Of a DNA stretch of 64,000 bases, positions 48,233-59,029 are shown piece after piece. This DNA comes from Selaginella tamariscina (Eukaryota; Streptophyta; Lycopodiopsida; Selaginellales; Selaginellaceae), in NCBI GenBank assembly GCA_003024785.1, contig PUQB01000574.1:77001-141000 (forward strand). Reading direction: 5' to 3'. The first letter of the stretch is position 1, and the number at the start of each line of letters is the position of its first letter. The translations under genes were made by a program, and so were the position numbers. Under the pieces are notes generated by a model, which was not told where the DNA came from, searched no databases, and saw nothing but the letters and a program-made list of their open reading frames with translations.

Positions 48233-48830
48233 ATGTGCGTGTTTGCAGAATTTCAGCTGGGCTGTTAAAAACAATAAATGGCAGGCTCGAGTTGCAAGTA
48301 TTCCTCATGTTTTTGAAGGTACACTATAAATAAATAAATAAATAAAAACACGTTATTATTAATTTATATTTAAAATGATATAAATGTATTTATTTTTAAT
48401 CAGTTGCAGCAAAGGACCTCGGTAAATCATGTGTGGATTCTGAAACTGTTGAAGCTGTAAGTTTATTCATATATATAAATAAATAAATAAATATCAATAT
48501 AAAATAAATATGTTTAATATATAGGTGTGGAAACGTATAGTTCCTGGACTTATACACCAGTTCGACGTAGAACACATGCTAAAAGCAGTTGCTCCAAGGC
48601 CTTTATTGATTCTCAATGGTAATAATTTGTAAACATGTAATATAATTAAATAAATAAACATATTATTATTTTTTATTTTAATTTATGACAAATTTCTAGG
48701 AAAAGAAGACCCCAGATGTCCTGTAGAAGGATTGGAATATTGTATACGTGAAACATGTGAATTATATAAGGAACTGGGCCACCAAGAGAAGTTCCAAGTA
48801 AGTTTCTCTTGTTTATTGATATTATGTGCA

Positions 48831-48862
<32 letters not shown>

Positions 48863-48998
48863 GCACGCACGCACGCTTAAATGCATATTCTAGTTTGTTG
48901 CAGAGGAAAATGTTGGGCACAAGACCACAGAGTCGATGCTTAAGGCAGCAAAAAGCTGGTTTGATAAGTACCTTATGAATAATTCTAACCATGTATAA
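46363..48998 (+). CDS. alpha/beta-hydrolase family protein (dienelactone-hydrolase-like), 14 exons
   Basis: Exons: 46363-46374, 46442-46523, 46649-46722, 46803-46864, 47130-47260, 47393-47479, 47741-47794, 47932-48022, 48093-48163, 48249-48318, 48404-48456, 48525-48618, 48700-48797, 48894-48998. All have GT/AG introns. Product about 345 residues, soluble. Landmarks: GGEQGKLPVLIIKPK, AISIDSRYHGERAS, GMTGVSLGG (G-x-S-x-G nucleophile elbow), VPIIGVQNFSWAV, APRPLLILNGKEDPRCP (acid Asp) and VGHKTT (catalytic His): a full Ser-Asp-His triad. It resembles the plant family of Arabidopsis At5g25770 (from memory); substrate unknown. Oddities: exon 5 is 131 nt and its frame shifts after PAILVLH, and the exon 3 to 4 junction is out of phase by one base. 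Exon 5 is explained by one missing base near 47220; the duplicate at 53.07 kb has that base. Either a pseudogene or sequence error. Confidence 0.85.
47319..47370. repeat. (AT)n tract in hydrolase intron 5
   Basis: About 50 bp of pure AT repeat followed by (TTTA)n and the acceptor at 47392. Confidence 0.95.
48164..48248. repeat. hydrolase intron 9 made almost wholly of TG and AG repeats
   Basis: The 85-bp intron runs from gtgtgtgg through (TG)n and (AG)n to tcatgtgcgtgtttgcag. Over 70 percent is dinucleotide repeat by eye. Confidence 0.9.
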
Positions 48999-49448
48999 TG
49001 TTAGCTTGTATATATATTTTTAATAATAGATTAATACTTTCTTCCATACGTATGAAATAAAATGATTTTATATAATCTCCTGGATATTAAAAGACATAAT
49101 TAGTTGAAAATCCATTTCGCAATTTTCATGTTAATTAAAGTCTAATACTGATCTTAACTATGTAGATACCATGTATTATAAACTGATTAGAATATTCAGA
49201 GAATCGCAAGTGCATGAGTATGTACGTACTATACATTCTTGTATGTTCATACGTACATTCACATACACATACGCAAACAGTATATACTACACACACACAT
49301 ACGTCCTCTACTGTATTTATCAATAAACTTATGTATTATACCAATATACTTTTGTATTATAGTAATATACTTATGTTTATACTAATATACTTATGTATAA
49401 TCATACGTACATACACGTCACAAACAGTATAGAACACACACACACACA
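48999..49448. other. 3' flank, AT-rich spacer with CA repeats
   Basis: aactgattagaatattcaga near 49180 also occurs near 53990, so this flank belongs to the local duplication. atactaatatacttatgta-type short repeats occupy 49335-49400. Confidence 0.6.
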
Positions 49449-50361
49449 GTTCTTTGCAACTCTGTGGAGAGAGATACATATGGTGAAGAAATGTGAGGAC
49501 TAAACTTAACAATCTCTTCAGCAGCACGCGAAGCTCTTTGAGGATCCCAGTGAACCTTACAAGCACCATAAGCAAGCATCCCCACGCAACATCGTCTGCG
49601 GCATACGGCATACTACATATTAGCTCCTCACATTCATACAAAAGCCCACAACGAGCAAGTAAATCTATGATGAACAAGTAATGAGCGTGACAAGGCCTCA
49701 CACAATGGTCAGCTACCATCTCCAGGAAGTAATAGTGAGCGTACATAAGCATCCCAACATGGCTACATGCAAGAAACGCATTCATGAACGAGAACTCGTT
49801 GGGGTGTACGCCTTCCAGACTCATCAGTTGCATTGTCTGGAAAGACTTGGTGTAGTCATGCTCTGCATATGATGCCACCATTGCGTTTCATGAAAGAACG
49901 ACTCTCTCCGGCATCCGATTAAAGAGCTTCTCAGCGTCCTGTAGATGCCCATTCTGAAAAAACCATGAGATTCATAGCCTGTAAATTCCATCCAGGCATC
50001 CTTTGGAAGGTCTCTCTAGCTTCTCGTAGCCGTAGGTTGTGTACATATCCAGAGAGAGAATGGCAGCCCAGGCACTAATATCACGAGAATCCATACTCCG
50101 GAAGCATAACTCTGCCTCCTGGAGATATCTCGCATACAGTATCGCGCCTAGGCATGGAGTCGTATATCTCTTTTGCTTGCTATGTAATCCATATGCACTG
50201 TTTAGAGGAGTTCCTGAAACGACAAGCCGATCGGATACCATCTTGTACAGATACTCGAGTCGCTGGAGATGCCCAGTATATGCATATATGTTTAGCATGG
50301 AGTTTACTGCATCCTGGAGAAGCTGAGGAGGCCTGTTCGTAAGCCGTGATCATCGCAGTCG
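49449..50361 (-). pseudogene. truncated, broken copy of the 54-kb PPR gene
   Basis: Corresponds to 54063-55085 of the intact-length gene, with small deletions and frame changes. Peptides such as YTKSFQTMQLMSLEGVHPNE, ACSHVGMLMYAHYYFLEM and LLYECEELICSMPYAADDVA match the E-domain region of the other gene. Upstream motifs are shortened (whole motif pieces missing near 49965 and 50175). Homology ends at about 50361, in the middle of the motif array, where unrelated sequence leading to the NTPase gene begins. Not expected to make a protein. Confidence 0.88.
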
Positions 50362-50864
50362 CAGTTGGAGTTCTCAGCAGGTACAACTCAGCACACTTGA
50401 CACCACTGGCAAGCAGGTCCTACATTATCTGCAAGGAACACACATGCTAACCCTTCAAGCTTTCTGGGTTGGAGATCTGGACACTCGTTGTTCAACTTCA
50501 GGAGTTTGCTGCATCCTGCACCAGTTGAGTAAAAAGCAGCCAATTGTAGCCCTTTCCGGTGCGAAGCAAGAGTGCGATTGCAAGCAGTCGGAATCCAGCT
50601 CTTCACTCACGGACCGAGCACATTATAGTACAAAACATCATTTTGTCATAGAACGAGTAGCAGATGGTGACATCGTCCTCTAATATACACCTGGCCGGTA
50701 TCTTCACCAAGCCACTCAGTGAGGCTCGTTTATGCAAGCTTCATTGAGCTGGGCATGCACAGATGCAGGGGAAGATGTCGATCTGGCCAGCTTCACCGGC
50801 CGCTTCCCTCGAACAGTGCTCGCTTGTTACTCATGGAGCTCCCTGAGCTGCTGCATGGCTGCTG
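50362..50864. other. 5' flank of the NTPase gene
   Basis: Balanced composition; open frames exist but I recognise no domain. It may hold the promoter and leader of the next gene, or an unrecognised N-terminal exon. No clear TATA box chosen. Confidence 0.35.
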
Positions 50865-52888
50865 ATGAATGGAAGTTGGGGCAGCTTGGCAATAGGAGCT
50901 GGAGGAATTGGAGGCAACTCAGGACGAATGCTACTTCTTGAGAGGAAACGCAAGACCTCCAGCTCCCATCATCCCGCAAACGAACGCAGGACGAACAAGA
51001 GGTTTAGGGTTTTGGATGGCAAGAAGATGGCATCTAAGAGGGCGCGGAAGCAGGAAGTTTTCAGGCCTAGATCCTTCATGTCTGGGACCGCGATCAGCAC
51101 TGCCGTGAACTACTTCACACCATGGAATGATTTCCACGAACTGGCCACGGATATAACGGACGGCGGGCGCTGGCTGCTCATCACGGGGCCCTGGCAATCA
51201 GGCAAGTCTTCCCTCATGTTTGCTCTGGCTGAGGAGGCGAGCAACAAGGGCTACAACCCCGTGGTGATGAGCCTCAGCCGCTCCATGGTCTCTGCCGCTA
51301 ATAATGTCTCCCAGCCAGAGGAGGTTGCTTCTGATCACTTCTTCGATCGATTAACCGAGAGATTGGTGGCCAACAGCAACGGAACCCTCGAGAAGTGTAG
51401 CAGCTCGGGCGTGGCCGGATTCATGCAACTCTTCCAGGGCGAGCATGCCAAGGAATTTGTCTGGTTCATCGACGAGGCCTCACTTCTCAACGATATCAGG
51501 CGGACTTCCATCATTCAGACTTTTCTCTCAGAGCTGAGGACGCTCAAGCAAGAGTGCGTGTCGCGGTGCAGCGCCGGATCGTATTACCTCCGGAGCTTTG
51601 TGCTTGTCGGCACACCCAAGCTAAGGCAGCTGATAGGAGACTTGCGAATCGAAAGGGTGGCGGAAGTGGGATATGTACCGTCTTCTCCTGGCTTTGATCC
51701 GGACGACCCTCTGGGCAACAGCATCTCTCCATTGAGCATGGAGCGATACCGAGCATTGGACGCCCTGACTCCACGGACATCGAATTGCTCCTGAAAGAGT
51801 ACAGGATGGAGCACGACGCTTGGTTCTTCTTGGACGATGCCCCTGCCCAGGACCCAAGTGCTGAGGAGAGTGACGCTGCCATAGTCAAGCTCAGCAAGTC
51901 TATCTGGGCCCTCACCAGCGGTCATAAGGGAATGGTAGGCTGTTGCTGCGAGTACCTGGCCAATAGTTCTGCCATCACGTACACTCAGTGGAAGCGTGAC
52001 GTGCGCCTGGGCCATGTCTCCAGGTACCTTTTCCATTCCAAGTGCTACTCCAGGGTGGTGTCAAATGTCACCGAGTACAGCGAAGTAGCCCGCCAAGTCG
52101 TCCTTCAGTGCATTGTGACCGGGACTAGCGTGGCCGTGAGCGATCTGTCTGCGGTACTACGTCCGCTCAACGATGGGGTGCTGATAGTCGAGGGTACTGT
52201 GACTGTCCAGCTTGCCTCCGAGCTGCTGCGGGCTGCGTTCCTTGAGGACTGCTCTTTCACTCATCTGGAGGCGTTACCGGACATCACTTCCTTCATCCAA
52301 GCTATTCAGGCCACTTTTACCTACATGAACTATGACCGGCTTGCCAGGGATGAAGTTCTGAATGCTAACGGGCAGCCATCCGAGTATGTGTGGGCGTGCG
52401 AGTTCTTACTCGCTCTCAAGTTCATCCTCGAGAAGGGCTATAAGAGTTGCAAGCACACCGTCATGGTGGAGGCCAAGAGAAGGGATCAGAATGGCCAGAG
52501 GCGCACTCGGCTCGACTTCCTACTCAAGAGCGCTGGTTCTCCGCCGAAGGGATTTCAACTCCAAGGAGCTGGAGCGGGGTCTGCTGGCGTGGCTGCTATC
52601 AATAAGCGCATAAAGAAGTCGGCTGACTATGCGATACTGCACAGCTGTGAAATGAACTACGTCTATCTGCAGTATGGCAACTACGGTGTGGACGCCAAAG
52701 CTACGATTGTGGAGGAGGCAAGTAAGTTCCAGAGTGTTGAGTGCTGGTTTGTGCAGTATTTGCCCGAGGCGAGGAAGTGGAACATTGAGCGGCTGGTTCA
52801 TCAAAGCGGATGGATTTCTGAGCAGCGGGATGCAGTCGCCAACTTCCCTGCCCTCGCGTTCCGGAAGAGGAGGCAAATCGTTTTATAG
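50865..52888 (+). pseudogene. P-loop NTPase (AAA/STAND-like) with possible nuclease-like C-terminus; Crinkler-type architecture suspected
   Basis: GC-richer than the surroundings. N-terminus basic (ERKRK, NKRFRV, KRARK), possibly a nuclear signal. Walker A is GPWQSGKSS in LLITGPWQSGKSSLMFALAE; Walker B is FVWFIDEAS; a sensor-1-like FVLVGTPKLRQ follows. Next come a helical GHKGMVGCCCEYL region as in STAND-type ATPases, then a C-terminal part with TVMVEAKRR and RRTRLDFLL, and YAILHSCEMNYVYL. A restriction-endonuclease-like fold is possible but not proven. NTPase plus nuclease-like tail is the layout described for some Crinkler-type effector families. No Crinkler header domain was recognised. 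Coding signal lies in two frames of one strand: about one break, or an intron I cannot define. Treated as a possible fossil. It sits between the two halves of a local duplication. Confidence 0.6.
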
Positions 52889-53049
52889 GCGCTGATTATT
52901 GTTTTGCAGCAAAATGTATGTTTTTCCCGTACGTTTGCTCTTGGGGTGTGTAGAAAACGGGGAGGGACTAGTTTCTTTGGATATGTCTATGAGCACGCTC
53001 ATAGATATGTAGGCTAAGTGCGACGCTCGCCACCCGTTTGACAGTATGC

Positions 53050-53370
53050 AGAGAATGGAAGGGACGCCAGCCATTTTGGTTCTCTATAGTTCTTACATAT
53101 GCAAGGCCAGTTTTCCATGCAGAGTGTAACAAACACACCGATTACATATATTCATGATATGAGAAATTATAAATATATATTTATCACTACATAGATTATT
53201 TATATATGCTATTATTATTATTATATATATAAATTAAACACTTTGCAATATATGCAAATGCATATAACAGGATATATATGTGTATGTGTGTGTGTGTGTG
53301 TATACATATAAAACTTTAATACTCATGGTGAGACTGCTTATCAAAACGTGAGTACGTATACACGAATTAA
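53050..53370. pseudogene. scrambled fragment of the alpha/beta-hydrolase gene
   Basis: 53066-53104 is a direct copy of part of exon 5 (PAILVLYSSYICK). 53105-53265 matches the reverse complement of about 47770-47630 (exon 7 start, intron 6). 53325-53365 is again direct (gtgagactgcttatcaaaac, end of exon 6 with its donor). So direct, inverted and direct pieces are joined. Confidence 0.8.
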
Positions 53371-54070
53371 TATATTATTGTGGTATCTGATTATTTAATT
53401 TAGTATTAAAAATTGGTGCACATCTCAATGCAATTGCTATATTAGTGACATTGTTTCAATTTGATTTTGATTATGTTCTCTTGTAACAATTTTGTTATAA
53501 CAAATATTCCCATAGTATAATTTAACTTTCGTTGTAAAGGTTCTAAGGGTGTTATGCACTTGACTAAATGTTTTGTACTCGTTTACCTCTCTGTATTATT
53601 CATAAATTAATAATTTTATAAAATAATTAAATTAAATATTAAAATGTATAATCTCTAAATATGTAAAATTTAGACATAACAATTGAGATTGTTATTTACA
53701 GGGTTTGAGGTTTACATAGTAGTATATGGATATTGCCTAGTGCAAAGGATTTGTTTGACACAAGCCAAAGAGGGAAGGATAATATAAAGTAGATACAATA
53801 TGCATGTCTGCATATACTGCACACATGCATCATAACACAGGTGGTGAGCTAGCATCATGTGTTGTAAATATAAAACATTTTCAATTTGTAAATTACATTC
53901 TCTTTCAAATCTGAGAATTAAATTAAATTAGTAATTTTAATCTAATTAAATCTAATACCGATGTTATTGGATATATGATAAACACTCTCTTACTGATTAG
54001 AATATTCAGAGAATCTCCACCACAAGTTCTTCTATGTTCATACATACAACACATACACAAATAGTTCTTT
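53371..54070. other. AT-rich spacer with a probable decayed gypsy LTR at 53755-53860
   Basis: The run gagggaaggataatataaag, then gcatgtctgcatatactgca and cacatgcatcataacacagg, parallels the polypurine tract and LTR start of the gypsy copies (gaggggaggata, gcatgtgtatatacacacat, gacacatggg). It is diverged, so an old remnant of a related element. The rest is A/T spacer. Confidence 0.45.
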
Positions 54071-54074
54071 GGTG

Positions 54075-55903
54075 TTAAACCAAACTCTGTGGGCCTAAGT
54101 ATATATTGGAGAGTAATACATATGGTGAAGAAATGTGAGGATTAAACTTAACAATCTCTTCAGCAGCACGTGAAGCTCTTTGCGGATCCCAGTGAACCTT
54201 ACAAGCACCAAGCAAGCATCCCCACGCAACATCGTCTGCGGCATACGGCATACTACATATTAGCTCCTCACATTCATACAAAAGCCCACAACGAGCAAGT
54301 AAATCTATGATGAACAAGTAATGAGCGTGACAAGGCCTCACATAATGGTCAGCTATCATCTCCAGGAAGTAATAGCGAGCATATAAAAGCATCCCAACAT
54401 GGCTACATGCAAGAAACGCATTCATGAACGAGAATTCGTTGGGGTGTACGCCTTCCAGACTCATCAGTTGCATTGTCTGGAAGGATTTGGTGTAGTCCTG
54501 CTCGGCATATGCTGCCACCATTGCGTTCCATGAAAGAACGTCTCTCTCCGGCATCCGATTGAAGAGCTTCTCAGCGTCCTGCAGATGCCCATTCTGGGCA
54601 TATGCTGAAACCATGAGATTCATAGCCTGTAAATCCCATCCCGGCATCCTTTGGAAGCTCTTTCTAGCTTCTCGTAGCCGTAGGTTGTGTACATATCCAG
54701 AGAGAATGGCAGCCCACGCACTAATATCACGAGAATCCATACTCCGGAAGCATAACTCTGCCTCCTCGAGATGCCTGTTCTGGGCATATGCAGTAACCAT
54801 TGCAGTCTCGCATACAGTATCGCGCCTAGGCATGGAGTCGTATATCTCTTTTGCTTGCTCTAAGAAGCCATGTAATCCATATGCACTGATGAGAGGAGTT
54901 CCTGAAATGACCACTGGATCAGATACCATCTCGTAGAGATGAGTCGCTTGCTGGAGATGCCCACTCTGTGCATATATATTTAGCATGGAGTTCACTGCAA
55001 AGGGTGCCCATTTGGGCATCCTGGAGAAGACTGATGAGGCCTGTTCTATGAGTCCTTGGTGCCCGTAAGCTGTGATCATCGCAGTCCATGAGACTATATC
55101 TCTCCCACATGAAGAATCGAACATATACTTGGCCTTCTGCACATCTCCTTGATGAGCATATGCAGTTAACATGGTGGTCCATGAAACAACACTTCTCTCT
55201 GGCATTCTCTCAAAGAGCTCCTCGGCTTCGTACAGATGCCCTTCCTGGGCATATGCTTGAAACATCGTGTTCCATGTAACGACGTTCCGCTCCGGCATTC
55301 TCTCGAACACCTCTATGGCTTCAGCTAGAGATTTCGCTTCTGCAAACGCCTTCAACATGGCTGTCCAGGTAACTACATCCTGCTGCGGGATCCGATCGAA
55401 TATCTCTTTTGCTTCGTAGACTAGCCCATTTTCCGCGTATGCTTGGAGAAGTGCAACCCATGAGATCGCTCCCCGGCTGGGCATTCTCTCAAAGAAGCTC
55501 ATACAATGTTCGATGCCCCCTGTTCGGAAAATGTACCGATCATTGTGTTCCATGAATACTCATTTCTCTCGGGCATTCTGTCAAAGAAACTCTTGGCTTC
55601 CTGCAGATGCCCGTTGTGGGCATATGCAGTGACCATGATACTCCAGGAATATATGTTGGGCGAATCGATGTCCTCGAATGCCAGGCGTGCATCTGTGGGA
55701 CTACCGCATTTGCCATACGTCTGGATGAGGAGATTGCCAAGAAATCTGCTTTGTGAGTGCGGAGTGTCGAGGATGAGAGCGTGTACCCTGCGGGCTTCTG
55801 AGAGATCCCCACAGGATCTGAGGAGTTGCTCGTAGTGTGATCTTGCAGCTGTTGATATGTGCCTGCCCTCGGAAATGCTCCTCCACATATATTCATGAAG
55901 CAT
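54075..55903 (-). CDS. PLS-class pentatricopeptide repeat protein, about 610 residues, one frame break
   Basis: Intronless. The start ATG at 55903 gives MLHEYMWRSISEGRHIST, then HYEQLLRSCGDLSEARRVH and LLIQTYGKCGSPTDARLAF. About fourteen PPR motifs follow (NIYSWSIMVTAYAHNGHLQE, DVVTWTAMLKAFAEAKSLAE, NVVTWNTMFQAYAQEGHLYE and so on). An E-like region comes next (ACSHVGMLLYARYYFLEM, LLARCGLLYECEELICSM, WGCLLGACKVHWDPQRA, SSPYVLLSNIYL), then GPQSLV and a stop; no DYW domain. Such proteins bind organellar RNA and serve editing or processing. The frame changes once, at the run of five C (plus strand) at 55516-55520: one more base would join SEQG to GIEHCMSFFERMPSR. A homopolymer error or a recent mutation are equally possible. 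The E region ends earlier than usual. A truncated copy lies at 49.4 kb. Confidence 0.9.
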
Positions 55904-56430
55904 GCATTAGTTCTCTCTCTCGCACGCACACACACACTCTCACACAATTTATGGTGTTATAGTTTACTACTGTTGCATGTGTATCTCCAGTTCACACAAT
56001 TTGTGGGGTTATAGTTTAATTACAAAATCTACAGTGTAAATTTGAATTTAAAATTAACTTAATTTAAAAGAATTTAAATTTGAATTTATTAAATCTTTTC
56101 CAACTGTTGAAATCAAATTCTTTATAACCATTTATAGGATCACTCACACTCACTTAATAATTTTATAATGATTTTGATTTGATTTAATAGAAAATAAAGA
56201 AGTGATTAAAATAAGTTTGTTAATTCAACTATATTAATATTTATATGTTTTCTAAATATATATCTATTTACAAAGTGTATATGTAAGATAAGAATGTTCC
56301 AATATTAAGACTGGTGTGTGCGTGTCTGTGAGAGAGAAAGTTAATGAAAGTATCTGTTTTTAATATATGTTTATTAATATCTAATATCGGAGCTCGATTA
56401 GTTCAACATTCATTATATTATCAATGTGTT
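55904..56430. other. 5' flank of the PPR gene, AT-rich
   Basis: CT/CA microsatellite at 55911-55945 right at the start codon's upstream side, then A/T spacer with a direct ttcacacaatttgtggggttatag repeat near 55940 and 55990. No gene. Confidence 0.55.
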
Positions 56431-58262
56431 GATCTAACGGTTGAAATAGGTGAGGCATGGGCCAAATGTGGCAACTGGGGTGCCTCTCTACCCTCCATTA
56501 ACCTTTCTCGACCCACCTAACGCATCCTCTTAGTCAACTGGTACTTGCTAATATTCAGTTGTTCAAACAAGTTAATCCTGGCTCTCCAGTCTCTCCTTTG
56601 GGCTGGAACTTGCTTGCTATAGTGAACTCCATCCGTGTGTAATTAATATCCCTCCATAATGGTTGTTGAGAACTCTACAGGCTAAATGTGGGGTGACTTA
56701 CAAGGCCTTGGTGGTCGCTAGGACACTGTTACCACCGTCTAGTCCTGGGATCCGAGCTAGTGAGCTGGCCCGTTACCTCGGGAGCATTGGAAGGTGTTGT
56801 GATGGCCTCTACCAGAAACACGCAAGGCCCATGTACAGGTGGGTAGGAGTTCCACTATGTGCAGTGCTATTGCCCCCTTATTGGTATTGCATTGGGTTGG
56901 GAGCGAAGCAAGGGAGAGTAATCAAGAAGAGATGGGGGACATAAAGAATCTAGAGATATATGTATATTGCCTAGCCAGATATAGTGTTGCCCAAGAGAAG
57001 GTGGAGCAAGATACAAAGAAGAAGACTCACTAGAAGGATCCCGACCCACTACCAACCTTCCTGCTTATATAGTGGGTCGGCCAGTGCTAGACCCTAGTTC
57101 TAAGTGGCACTCTCTCACTGGTCTGTCGCCCTATGATAGCATCATGCCTGTAGCATTTATGTGCCTCCCTCACATGTGCTGTCATGAGTACCTTAGTAGT
57201 TGATCGGATCTATGCCTGGGTTAAGCGCTGACTAACAGTTGTCATTGTCGATCATTACCTGTTGTACTTTCCCCACTTGACCACTCCATCCTGCCACTCA
57301 TTCGCACCAACTGGCGATTTGACAGTAGTCAACTCACCGTCAACCAAATGCCTAGACTTATTTGTTGGCACGTCCTTGGGCCATGCCCTCAATCATTGAC
57401 CCCATAGTGTTGGCGGTATATGTGATCTCATTCTCTGTTGTGGTCAATTTCAGCTTTAGGGCCGCGATGGTCAAAAATTCTTTATAATTTTTAATCATTT
57501 GCACAAGTGTAATGTAGAAAGATCACATATTGTAGCACGGTCACCCTATGTAGCCTTGCCTGAACCCTACCCACTGCTCATGGATTTGCTTAAGTTGGAC
57601 CTCCAGCTCCTACATCCGCTCTTGCGAGCATTGTAACTCATGTTCCCTTACTGCAATGAGTTGAGCCTATAGTTGGGTGTGTACCTCTAACTCCATGGTG
57701 GTCCATGGTGGGTCTTGTGGGGCCTCGACAGGTGCACGTTCCTTGCTCAATTGGTGGGACTATTGCCCATTGTGCCTCTCATGTGGCTCCGTCGGGAGGA
57801 CGTGAGAATGGCTTTTGACATCTACGATCTGATTGGTGTGTCAGTGCAATTCTTCCTTGGATGCTGCTAGCTTTTGTTGGGCCTTCGTGAGCTCCACCTC
57901 CGATCGCTTGAGCTTGGTGCCAAGCTCAAAGGCTTGTCATTCCCCCCATATATCGAGATCCCTGCCCCAAGCAGCTTCTTCGGGGCGCTCTCTGTTGTGG
58001 CCCACTCATGGTCTTGTCCGAGTTGATCGTGGAGCCGTTGGAGGCCATCGTACTTGCTCTACAATTGGTCTAAGTTGTTGGCTAAATGTTGGCACGCCTC
58101 TTTTGCTTACTTCCTCCCGGCCTTTGCAGTCTCCCACAATTGGACTCCTTAGAGAAGCTATTCTGCACACCCCTTGGCTTCCTTTTGGTCAACCATTGTC
58201 AACCACTATGCAGAATATTCATGCATGCATGCATGTCCATTTTTCCATTGCTAAAATCTTTT
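56431..58262. other. GC-richer block of unknown nature
   Basis: About 1.8 kb of balanced composition between AT-rich flanks. It has many stops in all frames, although a minus-strand reading near 57830-58160 gives patches of glutamine- and lysine-rich peptide. tatatagtgggtcggccagt at 57066 has a TATA-like start. The abrupt composition change and absence of a gene suggest an old transposon or LTR-type internal region, but no diagnostic domain or terminal repeat was found. Confidence 0.35.
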
Positions 58263-58366
58263 AATTGACACTAAATAATAAATATTATACTATAGATGAA
58301 GACTAACATCATATGACATATAAATACTTACATGTGAATACATACATACATACACGCGTGTGTATG

Positions 58367-58372
58367 TATATA

Positions 58373-58450
<78 letters not shown>
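58367..58450. repeat. (AT)n tract
   Basis: About 80 bp of AT repeat with short interruptions; self-complementary. Confidence 0.95.
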
Positions 58451-59029
58451 CATTGTAAAACTTAAGTTTTTTCTTTATTTGTTTTTTTAAACGAAAGTCA
58501 ATTGGTTGTTGGTAGCTCGGATTAAAATTAAGATTAAAAGCCAATCAAAGAAGCAAACATTTTGAGAAATTTACATTATAAGTGAAAATTTAAAATAACT
58601 ATGTATTCGTATGTTTTATTATTTAATTATATTTTACTCACTATATATTCTGAAACAATATGTATTATTGTTAACATAACGATTAAACAAAGATTAAACG
58701 ACTTATGAACTATTTGAAGTAAGTATTTTAATGAATTTAACTTATTAAACATGTTGAATGGAAACGATAAGTTTGAAGTGATTAATGCATTTAGTAAATG
58801 TCTATATATTACAACCACAACATAATATAAAAAATGTTATTTATATACAGCATATTGAATTACTATGGTATATATTCTTTTTAGGGATTTTATTTATTTC
58901 ATTTAACTTACCTTTTTACTGAAGGACCATGTTAAATATATTTTCCGATATACTATATATATTATATACAGACATTCTACAATATCCGTGCGCTTCCCCC
59001 CTTTATAATCATTTTAATTAATCAATTAG
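58451..59029. other. AT-rich spacer
   Basis: No coding signal, repeat or RNA gene recognised. Confidence 0.55.

Noticed and set aside
49357-49480. Extra C-terminal extension of the truncated PPR copy
   Set aside because: Sequence beyond the shared region is microsatellite and A/T spacer read through after a frame change.
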